Source: Thermodesulfobacteriota bacterium
GTDB lineage: Bacteria > Desulfobacterota > WTBG01 > CAIYCZ01 > CAIRTM01
Direction of reading: 5' to 3'
NCBI GenBank assembly: GCA_028278025.1
Contig: JANQFE010000124.1
Span: forward strand, 1 to 52,687
DNA length: 52,687 nt
Made by a program: the position numbers and the translations under genes. Shown in pieces: positions 41,676 through 49,512 of the stretch (its first letter is position 1; every line of letters begins with the position of its first letter). The notes beneath the pieces were generated by a model that was not told the DNA's origin, ran no database searches, and worked only from the letters and a program-made list of their open reading frames with translations.

Positions 41676-42517
41676 TGCTTTTTCTCCTTGTCTAAGGTTG
41701 ATGGGATTGTGTACCTGCCAGCCGTGGACTCATTGAGCGCATAATGAAAGCCCGCCCAACTTTTGTCCTGTCCAATGTAGATTTCCGGCGGGAGCCCCCA
41801 GCGGTTTTTGGCCAAAAATGCCGGACGCTCTTCGGTGTAGATGACGCGCTCGCCGGACCCTTCGCCGCGCTTTATCTGCTTATCAAAGCCAACATCGGTT
41901 TTTTCGATCCGCGTTTTGTAATTGGCGAACAAAACCATATCCGCCCATTCCTGCCACAATGCAAAAGCATGTTTGTTGAGTTTAATTTGATAGCGATCAT
42001 AAGGATCGACAACCGGCGAGTCATAGCGTTTAACTTCGGCATGAGCGAGCAGAACAATGGTCATGCCCTTTTTGAAGCGCAAGGAATTGAAGCCGCCCAG
42101 CAGCCACCGCCACCAATCGCACACCATCAAGAATCCTTTCCCATAGCCGTAATCTTCCAGATGCCGAACCTCATGGCCTTTTTCGTTTAGCGGCACTTCC
42201 TTGATCTGCTTCGCCCATACCAAAGGCTCAAGCCAATCAAGCGTGTCAATAACCAGCGTTAGAAAATCGTGATCGCCGTGCAGAGCCTCGATTCCGGCAA
42301 CAACGTCCTCAAAGGTTGCCAGCATTTTTGGCTTGCCGTTTTCGTCCGTGAATGTGGACATCTCAACATTGCCTGAACCATCTTCCAGAACAAAAACAAA
42401 CGGCTTCTCAAAGGTTGACGCAAAAGTATTTTTTCCAAGGCCCTGGACGCTGTACAACAATATTCGCTGCGGTTCCCATGCCTCGTTTGTGTTTACTACC
42501 TGGTCTAGGGATAACAT
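41672..42517 (-). CDS. Sak4-like RecA-type ATPase
   Basis: A 281-residue ATPase with Walker A YSVQGLGKNTF (residues 22-32), Walker B FLTLVIDTLDW (about 85-95), and later LLAHAEVKRYDSP and ALWQEWADMVLFANY. This is the phage nucleotide-binding/AAA_24 Sak4 pattern. Sak4 proteins act as single-strand annealing recombinases with an SSB. Its partner SSB-like gene overlaps by four bases. A strong AAAGGAG site precedes the start. Confidence 0.85.
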   Translation of the reverse strand: MLSLDQVVNTNEAWEPQRILLYSVQGLGKNTFASTFEKPFVFVLEDGSGNVEMSTFTDENGKPKMLATFEDVVAGIEALHGDHDFLTLVIDTLDWLEPLVWAKQIKEVPLNEKGHEVRHLEDYGYGKGFLMVCDWWRWLLGGFNSLRFKKGMTIVLLAHAEVKRYDSPVVDPYDRYQIKLNKHAFALWQEWADMVLFANYKTRIEKTDVGFDKQIKRGEGSGERVIYTEERPAFLAKNRWGLPPEIYIGQDKSWAGFHYALNESTAGRYTIPSTLDKEKKQ

Positions 42518-42575
42518 TTACATTCTCCTTTATTTTTATGTTTACTTTTTTGGAAATTGGATTGCAAAAAAAACA

Positions 42576-42992
42576 CTATACTTTTCCAAAGGTTAATTTT
42601 GGTTTTCCTGGTTTCACGATACGTGCACTGGCAAACACATTTTTGATTTCGTTAGGAAAGTTTTTAAAATTTTTCTCCGACACATTGTAAGAAATTTTTC
42701 TGGTTATAAACTCCGCCGGTTCATCGCCCGCGATTTCGATGCGATCCCAGATGCCGGCCATTTTCTTCCGATCCCATTCGACTTTTTTCGGGAGATCATG
42801 CTCGACCTTAACGCCATCAATCACAAGATCAATCACGCCGTAATTCTTGCTGCGCATGCTACGCATCTGCTTGCAGGGATCCGCAATGATCTTATCAATT
42901 TTTTCCTGAACGCCATCCAACTCCGTTCAAATAATTGCAATCCTTTCTTCCAACGCCTCACATTTTGTTATTAATGTTGCAAGTTTTGTCAT
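42576..42992 (-). pseudogene. Phage protein with in-frame TGA (premature stop)
   Basis: The frame starting ATG 42992 (AAGGAT site) reads 21 codons (MTKLATLITKCEALEERIAII), meets TGA at 42927-42929, then continues in frame for 115 codons as TELDGVQEKIDKIIADP and on to 42576. The join is natural (EERIAII-TELDGVQEKIDKI), so one gene is interrupted. The rest is unrecognised (YGVIDLVIDGVKVEHDLPKK, WDRIEIAGDEPAEFI). Translation could restart at TTG 42920. No SECIS-like hairpin follows the TGA, so selenocysteine is unlikely. Confidence 0.65.
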
Positions 42993-43072
42993 GTGATTAT
43001 CCTTTTTTATTAAAAAATATGCTAAAGTGTTTGCAAATGTGGAAAATCAGTACGCAAAAAAAAGAGCCTTTT

Positions 43073-43489
43073 TTAATTATTACCCTTTTTATTACCCTTT
43101 TTCTTAATTGCATCACGCAAAACAGTTTTAATGTTAACACCAGCCTTTATTGCTTCTTTTATTGTTTTAATTGTTTCAATATCTTCTAAAAAACCAACCT
43201 CTACAAGGTATCTTCTTTCTTCCTCAGAGCATTTAATTCGGATTAAAATATCTTCAATCACAATAATCCCTCCTAAAATAAGACGCGATAAGATTTTGCT
43301 GTTAACAGGTTTATTGTATTTTTGAAAATTTTTGATTTCAGATAACCGGCTTTGATGAATTCCGGTTAATTCAGAAATTTCTCCGTCAAGCCACGGATCA
43401 TTAGGATCTTTATTCAATTCTGTGATGATCTCGCCTAAGGCTATTGTCACTTTCCCGAACAGCTTTTTTTTATCACTTTTCCTTAACAT
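43073..43489 (-). CDS. HTH regulator at the early control region
   Basis: A 138-residue protein with a strong AAAGGAG site. Residues 33-60 (GEISELTGIHQSRLSEIKNFQKY) are a helix-turn-helix that resembles regulatory proteins of temperate phages (Cro/Cox type). The C-terminal half is helical (IETIKTIKEAIKAGVNIKTVL). It is the first gene of the leftward early operon and adjoins the divergent promoters, so it is the most likely lysogeny switch. The family is uncertain. Confidence 0.65.
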   Translation of the reverse strand: MLRKSDKKKLFGKVTIALGEIITELNKDPNDPWLDGEISELTGIHQSRLSEIKNFQKYNKPVNSKILSRLILGGIIVIEDILIRIKCSEEERRYLVEVGFLEDIETIKTIKEAIKAGVNIKTVLRDAIKKKGNKKGNN

Positions 43490-43550
43490 CTAAAATCTCC
43501 TTTTATGCATACTGTTTTCCGTTAAACGCAAACCCACATTGCTAAAATAG

Positions 43551-43579
43551 AATGTAGCATAAACAAAAAAGTTTGTCAA
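43551..43579 (-). promoter_or_regulatory. Early leftward promoter
   Basis: On the minus strand TTGACA (43574-43579) and TACATT (43551-43556) are separated by exactly 17 bp. The start would lie just upstream of the 43489 gene. It diverges from the integrase promoter. Confidence 0.7.
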
Positions 43580-43625
43580 ATGTTTTTTTAACATGTTTTA
43601 AAATAATTTTGCAGCAACATTTTAT

Positions 43626-43654
43626 TTGACTTTTCCAAAATTGTAAACTATAAT
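43626..43654 (+). promoter_or_regulatory. Integrase promoter
   Basis: TTGACT (43626-43631) and TATAAT (43649-43654) are separated by 17 bp. This is a strong promoter pointing to the integrase gene. Confidence 0.75.
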
Positions 43655-43765
43655 GTAAAAAACTATGTCAATTAACCCCCTTTTCTCTAAAAAAACAAAA
43701 TGACATCTCCCATTAAGTATAATACAATCTATCCCCACAGCCATAATCATATGGGGAATATATGT

Positions 43766-44941
43766 ATGAAAGGAGATATTTACACTAATCAAAAATGTCC
43801 GGCCTGCGGGTCCAAGATGACCCATAACGAAAAACGAAACAACTGTTTTTGCGTTAAATGTAGTATGCCTGCCTCAAAAGGATACTTTATTCGATTTGAA
43901 AATATTTGCAAACGGTTTTCCAGCAGCTATCCTGCCGCAGCTCAGTTTTTAAACGGACTGCGTTTTAAATCTACAGAAGGCACCTACGATCGCAGAGACT
44001 ACCAGAAAGAGCAACCCCTCGGCTTTGAAAACCAGGCCGAGGCATGGCTCGCTGTAAAAAAAACGCGGATTAAAAAAGAGTCGTTCAAGAATCTTAGAAA
44101 CTATATAAACAAGGCCGTTGCCGTATGGGGAAACCGAAACATTAAAACAATCGGGTTTGCCGCCATTGAAGATTTTCTTTTTAATCCGAACACAACCGGC
44201 AACGACAAAACCAGGTCTAATATAAAATCTTGCTTGCATGATTTTTTCAAATGGATAAGCAATCGCGAAGGTATTCCAGTCCCTGATATGCCACAATGTT
44301 CCTTTGAACTCGGCTGGCGCAATTACACGGACTGGGAAACGCAAACAAAGATCATTGATAAGATCAAAGAACAAACATTTGATAGCAATCCTAAAATCTG
44401 GTTTGGTGTTGAATTGCTCGCCGGTTATGCAGAGCTGCGGCCCGATGACTTGCGACGGATTACGGAAGCAGACTTTGATGCCGAAGCTGGGTTAATCATT
44501 ATCCGGAATCCTACCAAAAAGAAAAACAAATTGAAAATTATAAAGCTCTTACCCGAACACGTTGAAATCTACAAAGAATTAACAGAAAAATATCCGGGAT
44601 TGCCGAACCTGCCATTCTTCCGGCACATCGGCGGTATATCGGGCACGGCCTCTAATCAATCATTCGGGCAAAAGTATTTTTATAAAAAATGGGTAGATGC
44701 CTGTAAATCTTTGGGGATCACTGGACTTGACTTATACGGCGGCACTCGCCACACCACAACAACTGAGCTGGCGAAAGTCGCGGGCCGTGACAATGCGAAA
44801 AAATTCACCGGCCACGATACCAACCGGGCCTTTGAAAGATACTGTCAGGCCCAGGACAGCACTGCGTTTCAAATGGCTAAAGTTGTAGCTGACAAGAAGA
44901 GAAAACCTGCAGAGGTTATTGAATTAACCAAAAAAAGTTGA
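43766..44941 (+). CDS. Tyrosine site-specific integrase
   Basis: 391 residues from ATG 43766; upstream in-frame ATGs (43700, 43751) lack good ribosome sites. Residues 10-45 contain a zinc-finger-like CPACG...CFCVKC. The C-terminal catalytic domain has AELRPDDLRR (first Arg), GGTRHTTTTELAKV with the second Arg, GHDTNR (His) and FERYCQ with the nucleophilic Tyr. The usual His three before the second Arg is a Gly here (YGGTRH rather than HxLRH). The stop TGA overlaps the right arm site. It joins the att cores in the tmRNA 3' end. Confidence 0.92.
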   Translation: MKGDIYTNQKCPACGSKMTHNEKRNNCFCVKCSMPASKGYFIRFENICKRFSSSYPAAAQFLNGLRFKSTEGTYDRRDYQKEQPLGFENQAEAWLAVKKTRIKKESFKNLRNYINKAVAVWGNRNIKTIGFAAIEDFLFNPNTTGNDKTRSNIKSCLHDFFKWISNREGIPVPDMPQCSFELGWRNYTDWETQTKIIDKIKEQTFDSNPKIWFGVELLAGYAELRPDDLRRITEADFDAEAGLIIIRNPTKKKNKLKIIKLLPEHVEIYKELTEKYPGLPNLPFFRHIGGISGTASNQSFGQKYFYKKWVDACKSLGITGLDLYGGTRHTTTTELAKVAGRDNAKKFTGHDTNRAFERYCQAQDSTAFQMAKVVADKKRKPAEVIELTKKS

Positions 44942-44955
44942 TCACTTTTTGATCA
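44938..44955. promoter_or_regulatory. Candidate integrase arm sites, right
   Basis: TTGATCA occurs at 44938 and 44949, spaced 11 bp, as on the left. The first overlaps the integrase stop codon. Both lie 36-53 bp from attR. See the left pair at 5985. Confidence 0.55.
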
Positions 44956-44990
44956 CTTGCTTTGTAACCTATTGAAATTCCTAGATGGTG

Positions 44991-45024
44991 CGGGGGTTCG
45001 ACTCCCCCCGCCTCCACCAATATT
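44991..45024 (+). other. attR core
   Basis: The second 34-bp copy (CGGGGGTTCGACTCCC and on to CACCAATATT). Only the 3' end of tmRNA is repeated, so no second tmRNA exists here. Confidence 0.95.
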
Positions 45025-45475
45025 TTATTAATATATTTCAAGTACTTAGATAATTTAGATCGCGAAAAACACCCAAAAACACCGTCCGTCTCCTAAAAAA
45101 TTCAAGGAAAAGTGAAGTAATAACAATATCTTACAAGCCCAGAAAAATCCCGGCCCCCCCCGTCTTTATTCTATAACTTTACGAAGCAAATTCAAACAGT
45201 TACACAAAATACCGTTCCAAAAAGACCTCAACACTATCGCCATCATTAATTAAATTTTATTATTCTCATTGTTTTTACCTACAGTAATAAATCCGCTCAA
45301 GTTCTCCTCAGAAAGTTTGATTGTTTGACCAAAATTACATATAATAATATCGATTGGTTGTTGTGATAGTTATCGCACATATTACATTCTCGATCGAAAA
45401 GTGTTTACAGCATATTGACATTCTCTAAAAACTTTCTTCACCAAAATTTTTATACATAGCGGATAATTTTAAGTC
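45025..45475. other. Intergenic host region, no gene seen
   Basis: About 450 bp of AT-rich DNA between attR and the regulator gene. I see no open frame with a ribosome site and no convincing terminator. Some -10-like TATAAT boxes exist but without good -35 partners. Confidence 0.45.
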
Positions 45476-46855
45476 ATGACAACTTACTCCATTGACAAAA
45501 AACATATAAATTGTCTTCATGAGTGTATGGCCCAACGGGATAATTATGAGGCTATTTTTAACAGTATGAACGAGGGGCTGTTTATTGTGAATATGAGCGG
45601 CATTGTCATGGAATGTAATGACGCATTTTATAAGATTACCGACCTTGAAGAGAAGCAGGTTCTCAGTCGAAATATTGTTGATATTTTTTGTGAGAACCAA
45701 AAATGCGGTCTGAATGTCGCAGTTGTCCACACTATGCAGACCGGCGGCCCGTGTCAGGAAAAGGTCATGAATATTATAAGACATGACAAGATCAGGATTC
45801 CAGCTGTATTTTCCACTGCAATCCTAAAGGACAGACAAGGAAACAAAAAGGGGATTGTTGTGTTGTTTCGCGATATTTCTCAAATAAATGAACTCAAAAA
45901 AAAGCTCAGCGAGCGCTACAGTTTTCATAGCCTGATCGGTAAAGACAGGCGTATGCAGGAAATCTACAGCCTTATTGAAGATGTTGCCGATACGGACGCC
46001 AATGTCCTCATCTTGGGTGAAAGCGGCACCGGCAAAGAGCTTGTGGCAGGAGCTATACATTTTCAAAGCCGCAGATCGGAAGCCGAGTTTGTCAAGGTAA
46101 GTTGTGCGGCACTGAGTGAATCACTTCTTGAGAGTGAATTGTTCGGTCATGCTAAAGGAGCCTTTACCGGAGCTATAAATGATAAAATTGGAAGGTTTGA
46201 GCTTGCACACAGGGGAACCATTTTTTTAGATGAAATAGGTGACATAGGTTTACCTGTTCAAGTGAAGCTTTTGCGTGTCCTGCAAGAAAAAGAAATTGAA
46301 CGGGTAGGTGAAGCACGTTCCCGAAAAGTCGATGTCCGTATTATTGCAGCCACAAATCGTGACTTGATTCAAATGATTCGGGACAAAAAAATTCGTGAAG
46401 ATCTTTATTATCGTCTGAAAGTCCTCACCATAGAAGTTCCACCTCTGCGCCAACGCAAAGAAGACATTCCAGTACTGATCGATCATTTCATCAAGAAATT
46501 CAACAAAGAGTATCGCAAGCATGTTATTAATGTCAGTCCGGATGCCATGGATCAATTAATGGAGTACAGTTGGCCTGGCAATGTGCGCGAACTTGAAAAT
46601 GCATTAGAACACGCTTTTGTAAAGACACGCAGCTCGAATCTATTGCCACACGATCTCCCTCGTGAAATAGTACAAAACCAAAAACAAAGACTTCACGACA
46701 GAAAAAACGATAACAATTTAGATCGTGACAGAATTATCGCAGTCCTGGAGCAATCCGGCTGGAACCAGGCCCGTGCTGCTAGAACATTAGGTATTAACAG
46801 GACTACTATCTGGCGAAAAATAAAAAAATTAAATATTTTGCCCCCCCCAGAATAA
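45476..46855 (+). CDS. Sigma-54-dependent regulator (PAS-AAA+-Fis)
   Basis: A 459-residue enhancer-binding protein. Residues 20-140 are a PAS domain (AIFNSMNEGLFIVNMSGIVMECNDAFY, then GIVVLFRDIS). The AAA+ domain has Walker A GESGTGKE (181-188), the sigma-54 contact loop GAFTGA (228-233), and Walker B GTIFLDEIGD (247-256). The C-terminal Fis-type HTH is at about 425-455 (GWNQARAARTLGINRTTIWRKIKK). The gene lies directly before a -24/-12 promoter with repeated upstream sites, so it probably activates the octaheme operon. Start chosen at 45476; the ribosome site is weak, and Met at 45527 is an alternative. The PAS ligand is unknown; nearby Cys residues might sense redox. Confidence 0.93.
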   Translation: MTTYSIDKKHINCLHECMAQRDNYEAIFNSMNEGLFIVNMSGIVMECNDAFYKITDLEEKQVLSRNIVDIFCENQKCGLNVAVVHTMQTGGPCQEKVMNIIRHDKIRIPAVFSTAILKDRQGNKKGIVVLFRDISQINELKKKLSERYSFHSLIGKDRRMQEIYSLIEDVADTDANVLILGESGTGKELVAGAIHFQSRRSEAEFVKVSCAALSESLLESELFGHAKGAFTGAINDKIGRFELAHRGTIFLDEIGDIGLPVQVKLLRVLQEKEIERVGEARSRKVDVRIIAATNRDLIQMIRDKKIREDLYYRLKVLTIEVPPLRQRKEDIPVLIDHFIKKFNKEYRKHVINVSPDAMDQLMEYSWPGNVRELENALEHAFVKTRSSNLLPHDLPREIVQNQKQRLHDRKNDNNLDRDRIIAVLEQSGWNQARAARTLGINRTTIWRKIKKLNILPPPE

Positions 46856-46880
46856 AATTACATTTATGTGCTTTCCAACA

Positions 46881-46986
46881 TGTTGCGTCCGTAATTTTTG
46901 CAACACATTTGTTGCATTTTTCTGCAACAAATAAAACAAAATAATTACAAGTACTTGCCAGGTATTAGCTATTCACATCTGTTGCA
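46881..46986. promoter_or_regulatory. Upstream activating sites for the sigma-54 regulator
   Basis: Five half-sites cluster here: TGTTGCG at 46881, the palindrome TGCAACA-CATT-TGTTGCA at 46899-46916, TGCAACA at 46923-46929, and TGTTGCA at 46980-46986. They lie about 70 to 180 bp before the -24/-12 promoter, the usual enhancer distance. The regulator is encoded immediately upstream. Confidence 0.75.
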
Positions 46987-47056
46987 ATGCAAAACAGCAT
47001 CTTCTTTCTATATTTCCCGCTTGTCTATATCTGTCTGAATTTCAATGCTTTTTTTT

Positions 47057-47072
47057 TGGCATGCAGCTTGCT
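47057..47072 (+). promoter_or_regulatory. Sigma-54 (-24/-12) promoter
   Basis: TGGCATGCAGCTTGCT matches TGGCAYG-N4-TTGCT. The GG (47058-47059) and GC (47070-47071) have the required 10-base spacing. Transcription should start about 12 bp after, giving a short leader before the octaheme ATG at 47143. Confidence 0.9.
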
Positions 47073-47142
47073 GTTTATAGACAATAACACGCTGTTATTG
47101 AGAGTAGTGTTCCGACTTTAATAAGCAAGGAGGAGTCTTATC

Positions 47143-48750
47143 ATGCGGTTAATTCAAAAAGATCGCGTACGTCAGATTATTTTTGTAGTTTTATGCTGCA
47201 TCATCAATGCAGTAATGTTCTCTCAGGATTCTCAGGCTGCGGTTCCATCGGAAGAGTCCCGGTTAAAAACTTTCTTTTCTACAGCTGATCATTCTAAATT
47301 TAAAGAATTGCAGAAGCAGTTCTTTAACGGACCTGAAGTAACTAAAGCATGCCTTTCCTGTCATACTGAGGCAGCCAAACAGATCCAGCATACTCTGCAC
47401 TGGACCTGGAAAGCGGAGGGTGGAACCCAAGACGGGCTGGGGAAACGGTATGTCTTAAATAATTACTGAGTGGCCACGGCATCAAACTGGTGCAGGTGCA
47501 CCAGCTGTCATATCGGTTTTGGCTGGGACAAAAAAGAGTATGACCACACTGTTCAAGAGAATGTCGATTGTCTGGTTTGTCATGACGGGACGGGGACCTA
47601 CAAAAAATTCCCAACTGATTGCGGTCATCCAGCCTATGGGGAAAAGAAATTCGGTAATAAACAGTATAAAAATGTTGACCTTGGCCATGTGGCCAGAAGC
47701 ATAAGAAAATCAAGCAGGCAGACCTGTGGTGCCTGTCATTTTTTCGGTGGCGGCGGTGACGGCGTCAAGCATGGTGATCTGGATTCATCGATGTTTGCGC
47801 CTGCAAAAAAATTGGATGTCCATATGGATGCAGACGGTCTCGATTATAACTGTACAACATGCCATACAGCCAATGCTCATGATATCGTTGGTAGAAATTA
47901 TTCCAAATCTGCGCCGAATTCACACAGGCTTGCACTGCCAAATGATGACGGCATACGGATCGGCTGTGAAAACTGTCATAGCCGCCAGCCACATCAAAGC
48001 AACCAAAAACTGAATGACCATACGGATCGGGTCGCCTGCCAGACCTGCCATATTCCGAGTTTTGCCCGTGGCGGAATCGCAACCCAGTTGAACTGGGACT
48101 GGAGCACTGCCGGAAGGCATGCTGATGATGGAAAATTATTGATAAAAAAAGATTTCAGTGGAAATGTTATCTACCACTCAAAAAAGGGCACGATGACGTG
48201 GGGGACAAACATTATTCCGGAATATGCCTGGTACAAAGGTATCATGAAATATATCCATCAGCAGGACAAGATTGATGACAGCAGTCCTGTAACACTTGCG
48301 TGGCCCGTTGGCTCATATGCCGATAAAAATGCACGCATATTTCCGTTTAAAATCCATCATGGCAAGCAGCCGTATGATCCTGTGAAAAAAAATCTTATCG
48401 TTCCAAAACTATTTGGCAAGAAAGGAAGCGGCGCATATTGGGCCGAGTATGATTGGGGCAAAGCTGCAGAAAAAGGAATGGACGACTATGGAGCACCCTT
48501 TAGCGGCCAAACCGGATTCGTAGAAACGGAGTTTTATTCACCGATCAGCCATATGATTGCGCCAAAAGAAGAAGCTCTCACCTGTAGCGAATGTCATAGC
48601 CGCAGTGGACGTCTTGCAAAGCTGCAGGGATTTTATCTGCCCGGGCGTGACAAATCAGAATCGCTTGATTTGCTGGGCTGGACCGGCATATGGCTGTCAT
48701 TCTTAGGTGTTTTTATACATGGATTACTACGGTTTATCCTGAAGAATTGA
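47143..48750 (+). CDS. Octaheme cytochrome c, tetrathionate-reductase family, predicted selenoprotein
   Basis: A 535-residue protein if TGA at 47467-47469 (codon 109) is read through. Residues 1-32 are a signal peptide. Eight CxxCH motifs are present: CLSCH before the TGA, then CTSCH, CLVCH, CGACH, CTTCH, CENCH, CQTCH and CSECH. The family is octaheme tetrathionate reductase (OTR/Shewanella-like). The TGA falls in NNY-U-VATASNWCRCTSCH, where I recall a conserved Cys next to the active-site heme. A hairpin with the fdhF-type loop AGGT follows. A C-terminal membrane helix (GWTGIWLSFLGVFIHGLL) anchors it. ATG has AAGGAGGA upstream. If not recoded the gene is broken. Confidence 0.85.
47487..47504 (+). 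promoter_or_regulatory. Bacterial SECIS-like hairpin after TGA
   Basis: A perfect 7-bp stem CTGGTGC/GCACCAG closes the loop AGGT. The loop begins 24 bases after the TGA (47469), inside the 16-37 base window for bacterial selenocysteine insertion. The GGTGCAGGTGCACC arrangement closely parallels the E. coli fdhF SECIS (GGUUGCAGGUCUGCACC). It overlaps the codons for the CTSCH heme motif, so both RNA shape and protein are constrained. Confidence 0.85.
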
Positions 48751-48900
48751 ACTACCACCAGCTAAAAGCTGGTGGATTCAGTCGGCTAAAGGAAAAACAC
48801 AATACCTCTGAAATTCTCACGAGGGGTATGTTTTTTTGTAGCACCTTCGGTGCTTACTCAAGTCTTCGCCTACAGGCGAGGGTTTTTCTCCCCGAGTGAG
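48751..48900. repeat. Palindromic insertion-like element between operon genes
   Basis: This non-coding stretch has three hairpins: CCACCAGC-TAAAA-GCTGGTGG (48755-48775), AGCACC-TTC-GGTGCT (48840-48854) and TCGCC-TACA-GGCGA (48866-48879). It ends GAGGGTTTTTCTCCCCGAG. The pattern resembles ends of IS200/IS605 elements or palindromic MITEs derived from them. It separates the octaheme stop from the cytochrome b ribosome site. The T-run hairpins may act as partial terminators inside the operon. Confidence 0.6.
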
Positions 48901-48918
48901 ACAATAAAGGAGTGTATC

Positions 48919-49512
48919 ATGAAAAAAAAGCTACACCTCTATACCCGCTTTGAACGACTTTGGCACTGGGTGCAGGCAGCACTGATTTTTATGCTGGCTG
49001 TGACCGGCTTTGAAATCCACGGTACATTTATCCTGTTTGGTTTTGAAAAGGCCCATAACATACATATTTTCAGTGCGTGGTCACTGCTGATATTAACGGT
49101 GTTTGCTATTTTCTGGCATTTGACAACGGGTGAGTGGAAGCAATACATTCCGTCTTTCCTGAATATCGTTCCGGTGGCCCGGTATTACCTGCAAGGCATT
49201 GTTAGGGGCGAGCGGCATCCGTTTGCCAAAACCCGGCAGAAAAAACTCAATCCCTTGCAGAAATTGGCATATTTCACACTGAAGGCTTTTTTGCTGCCAC
49301 TATCACTGTTAAGTGGACTACTCTACCTTTTTCCGGATCAGGCAAATGCATTTCTGCATGTGTCGCTCGGTTCAATTGCAGTTACACATACTGCCGGTGC
49401 TTTTGCATTGGTGTCATTTTTTATTGTCCATACATATTTAACGACTACCGGGGGGACATTGCTGTCTTATATAAAAGCAATGATAACCGGCTGGGAAGAA
49501 ACAGAGCATTAA
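48919..49512 (+). CDS. Cytochrome b561-type quinol-linked membrane protein
   Basis: A 197-residue integral membrane protein with four helices (HWVQAALIFMLAVTGFEIHG, IFSAWSLLILTVFAIFWHL, FLLPLSLLSGLLYLF, HTAGAFALVSFFIVHTYL). His residues in the first, second and fourth helices fit two b-type hemes, as in the Ni-hydrogenase/thiosulfate reductase cytochrome b family. I chose ATG 48919 because AAAGGAG precedes it; an upstream in-frame start at 48850 lies in the palindromic element. It would pass quinol electrons to the octaheme cytochrome. Confidence 0.88.
   Translation: MKKKLHLYTRFERLWHWVQAALIFMLAVTGFEIHGTFILFGFEKAHNIHIFSAWSLLILTVFAIFWHLTTGEWKQYIPSFLNIVPVARYYLQGIVRGERHPFAKTRQKKLNPLQKLAYFTLKAFLLPLSLLSGLLYLFPDQANAFLHVSLGSIAVTHTAGAFALVSFFIVHTYLTTTGGTLLSYIKAMITGWEETEH

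Larger units (their letters stand above)
5905..45024. mobile_element. Prophage integrated in ssrA (about 39.1 kb)
   Basis: The two 34-bp att copies bound a block with a tyrosine integrase at the right end and a full set of phage genes: replication, terminase, portal, protease, capsid, tail and lysis. Gene order from right to left is early genes, packaging, head, tail, lysis. The excised length would be 39,086 bp. Four loci look damaged: the methyltransferase (36811-37607), a gene with an in-frame TGA (42927), the nuclease remnant (35065) and a frameshifted plus-strand gene (17968). The core virion genes look intact. No classical CI-type repressor is obvious; the HTH gene at 43073 is the best candidate regulator. 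Confidence 0.96.

Noticed and set aside
42927..42929. In-frame TGA as a second selenocysteine codon
   Set aside because: No stem-loop with a G-bearing loop in the 16-37 base window after it.
45300..45475. Promoter candidates before the sigma-54 regulator gene
   Set aside because: TTGACA at about 45415 and several TATAAT boxes exist but none have a 16-18 bp partner spacing.
47482..48120. Reverse-strand frames within the octaheme gene
   Set aside because: They are shadows of the cytochrome coding sequence with no ribosome site or recognisable motif.
48850..48918. Upstream start of the cytochrome b561 gene at 48850
   Set aside because: It lies in the palindromic element and lacks a ribosome site; ATG 48919 has AAAGGAG.
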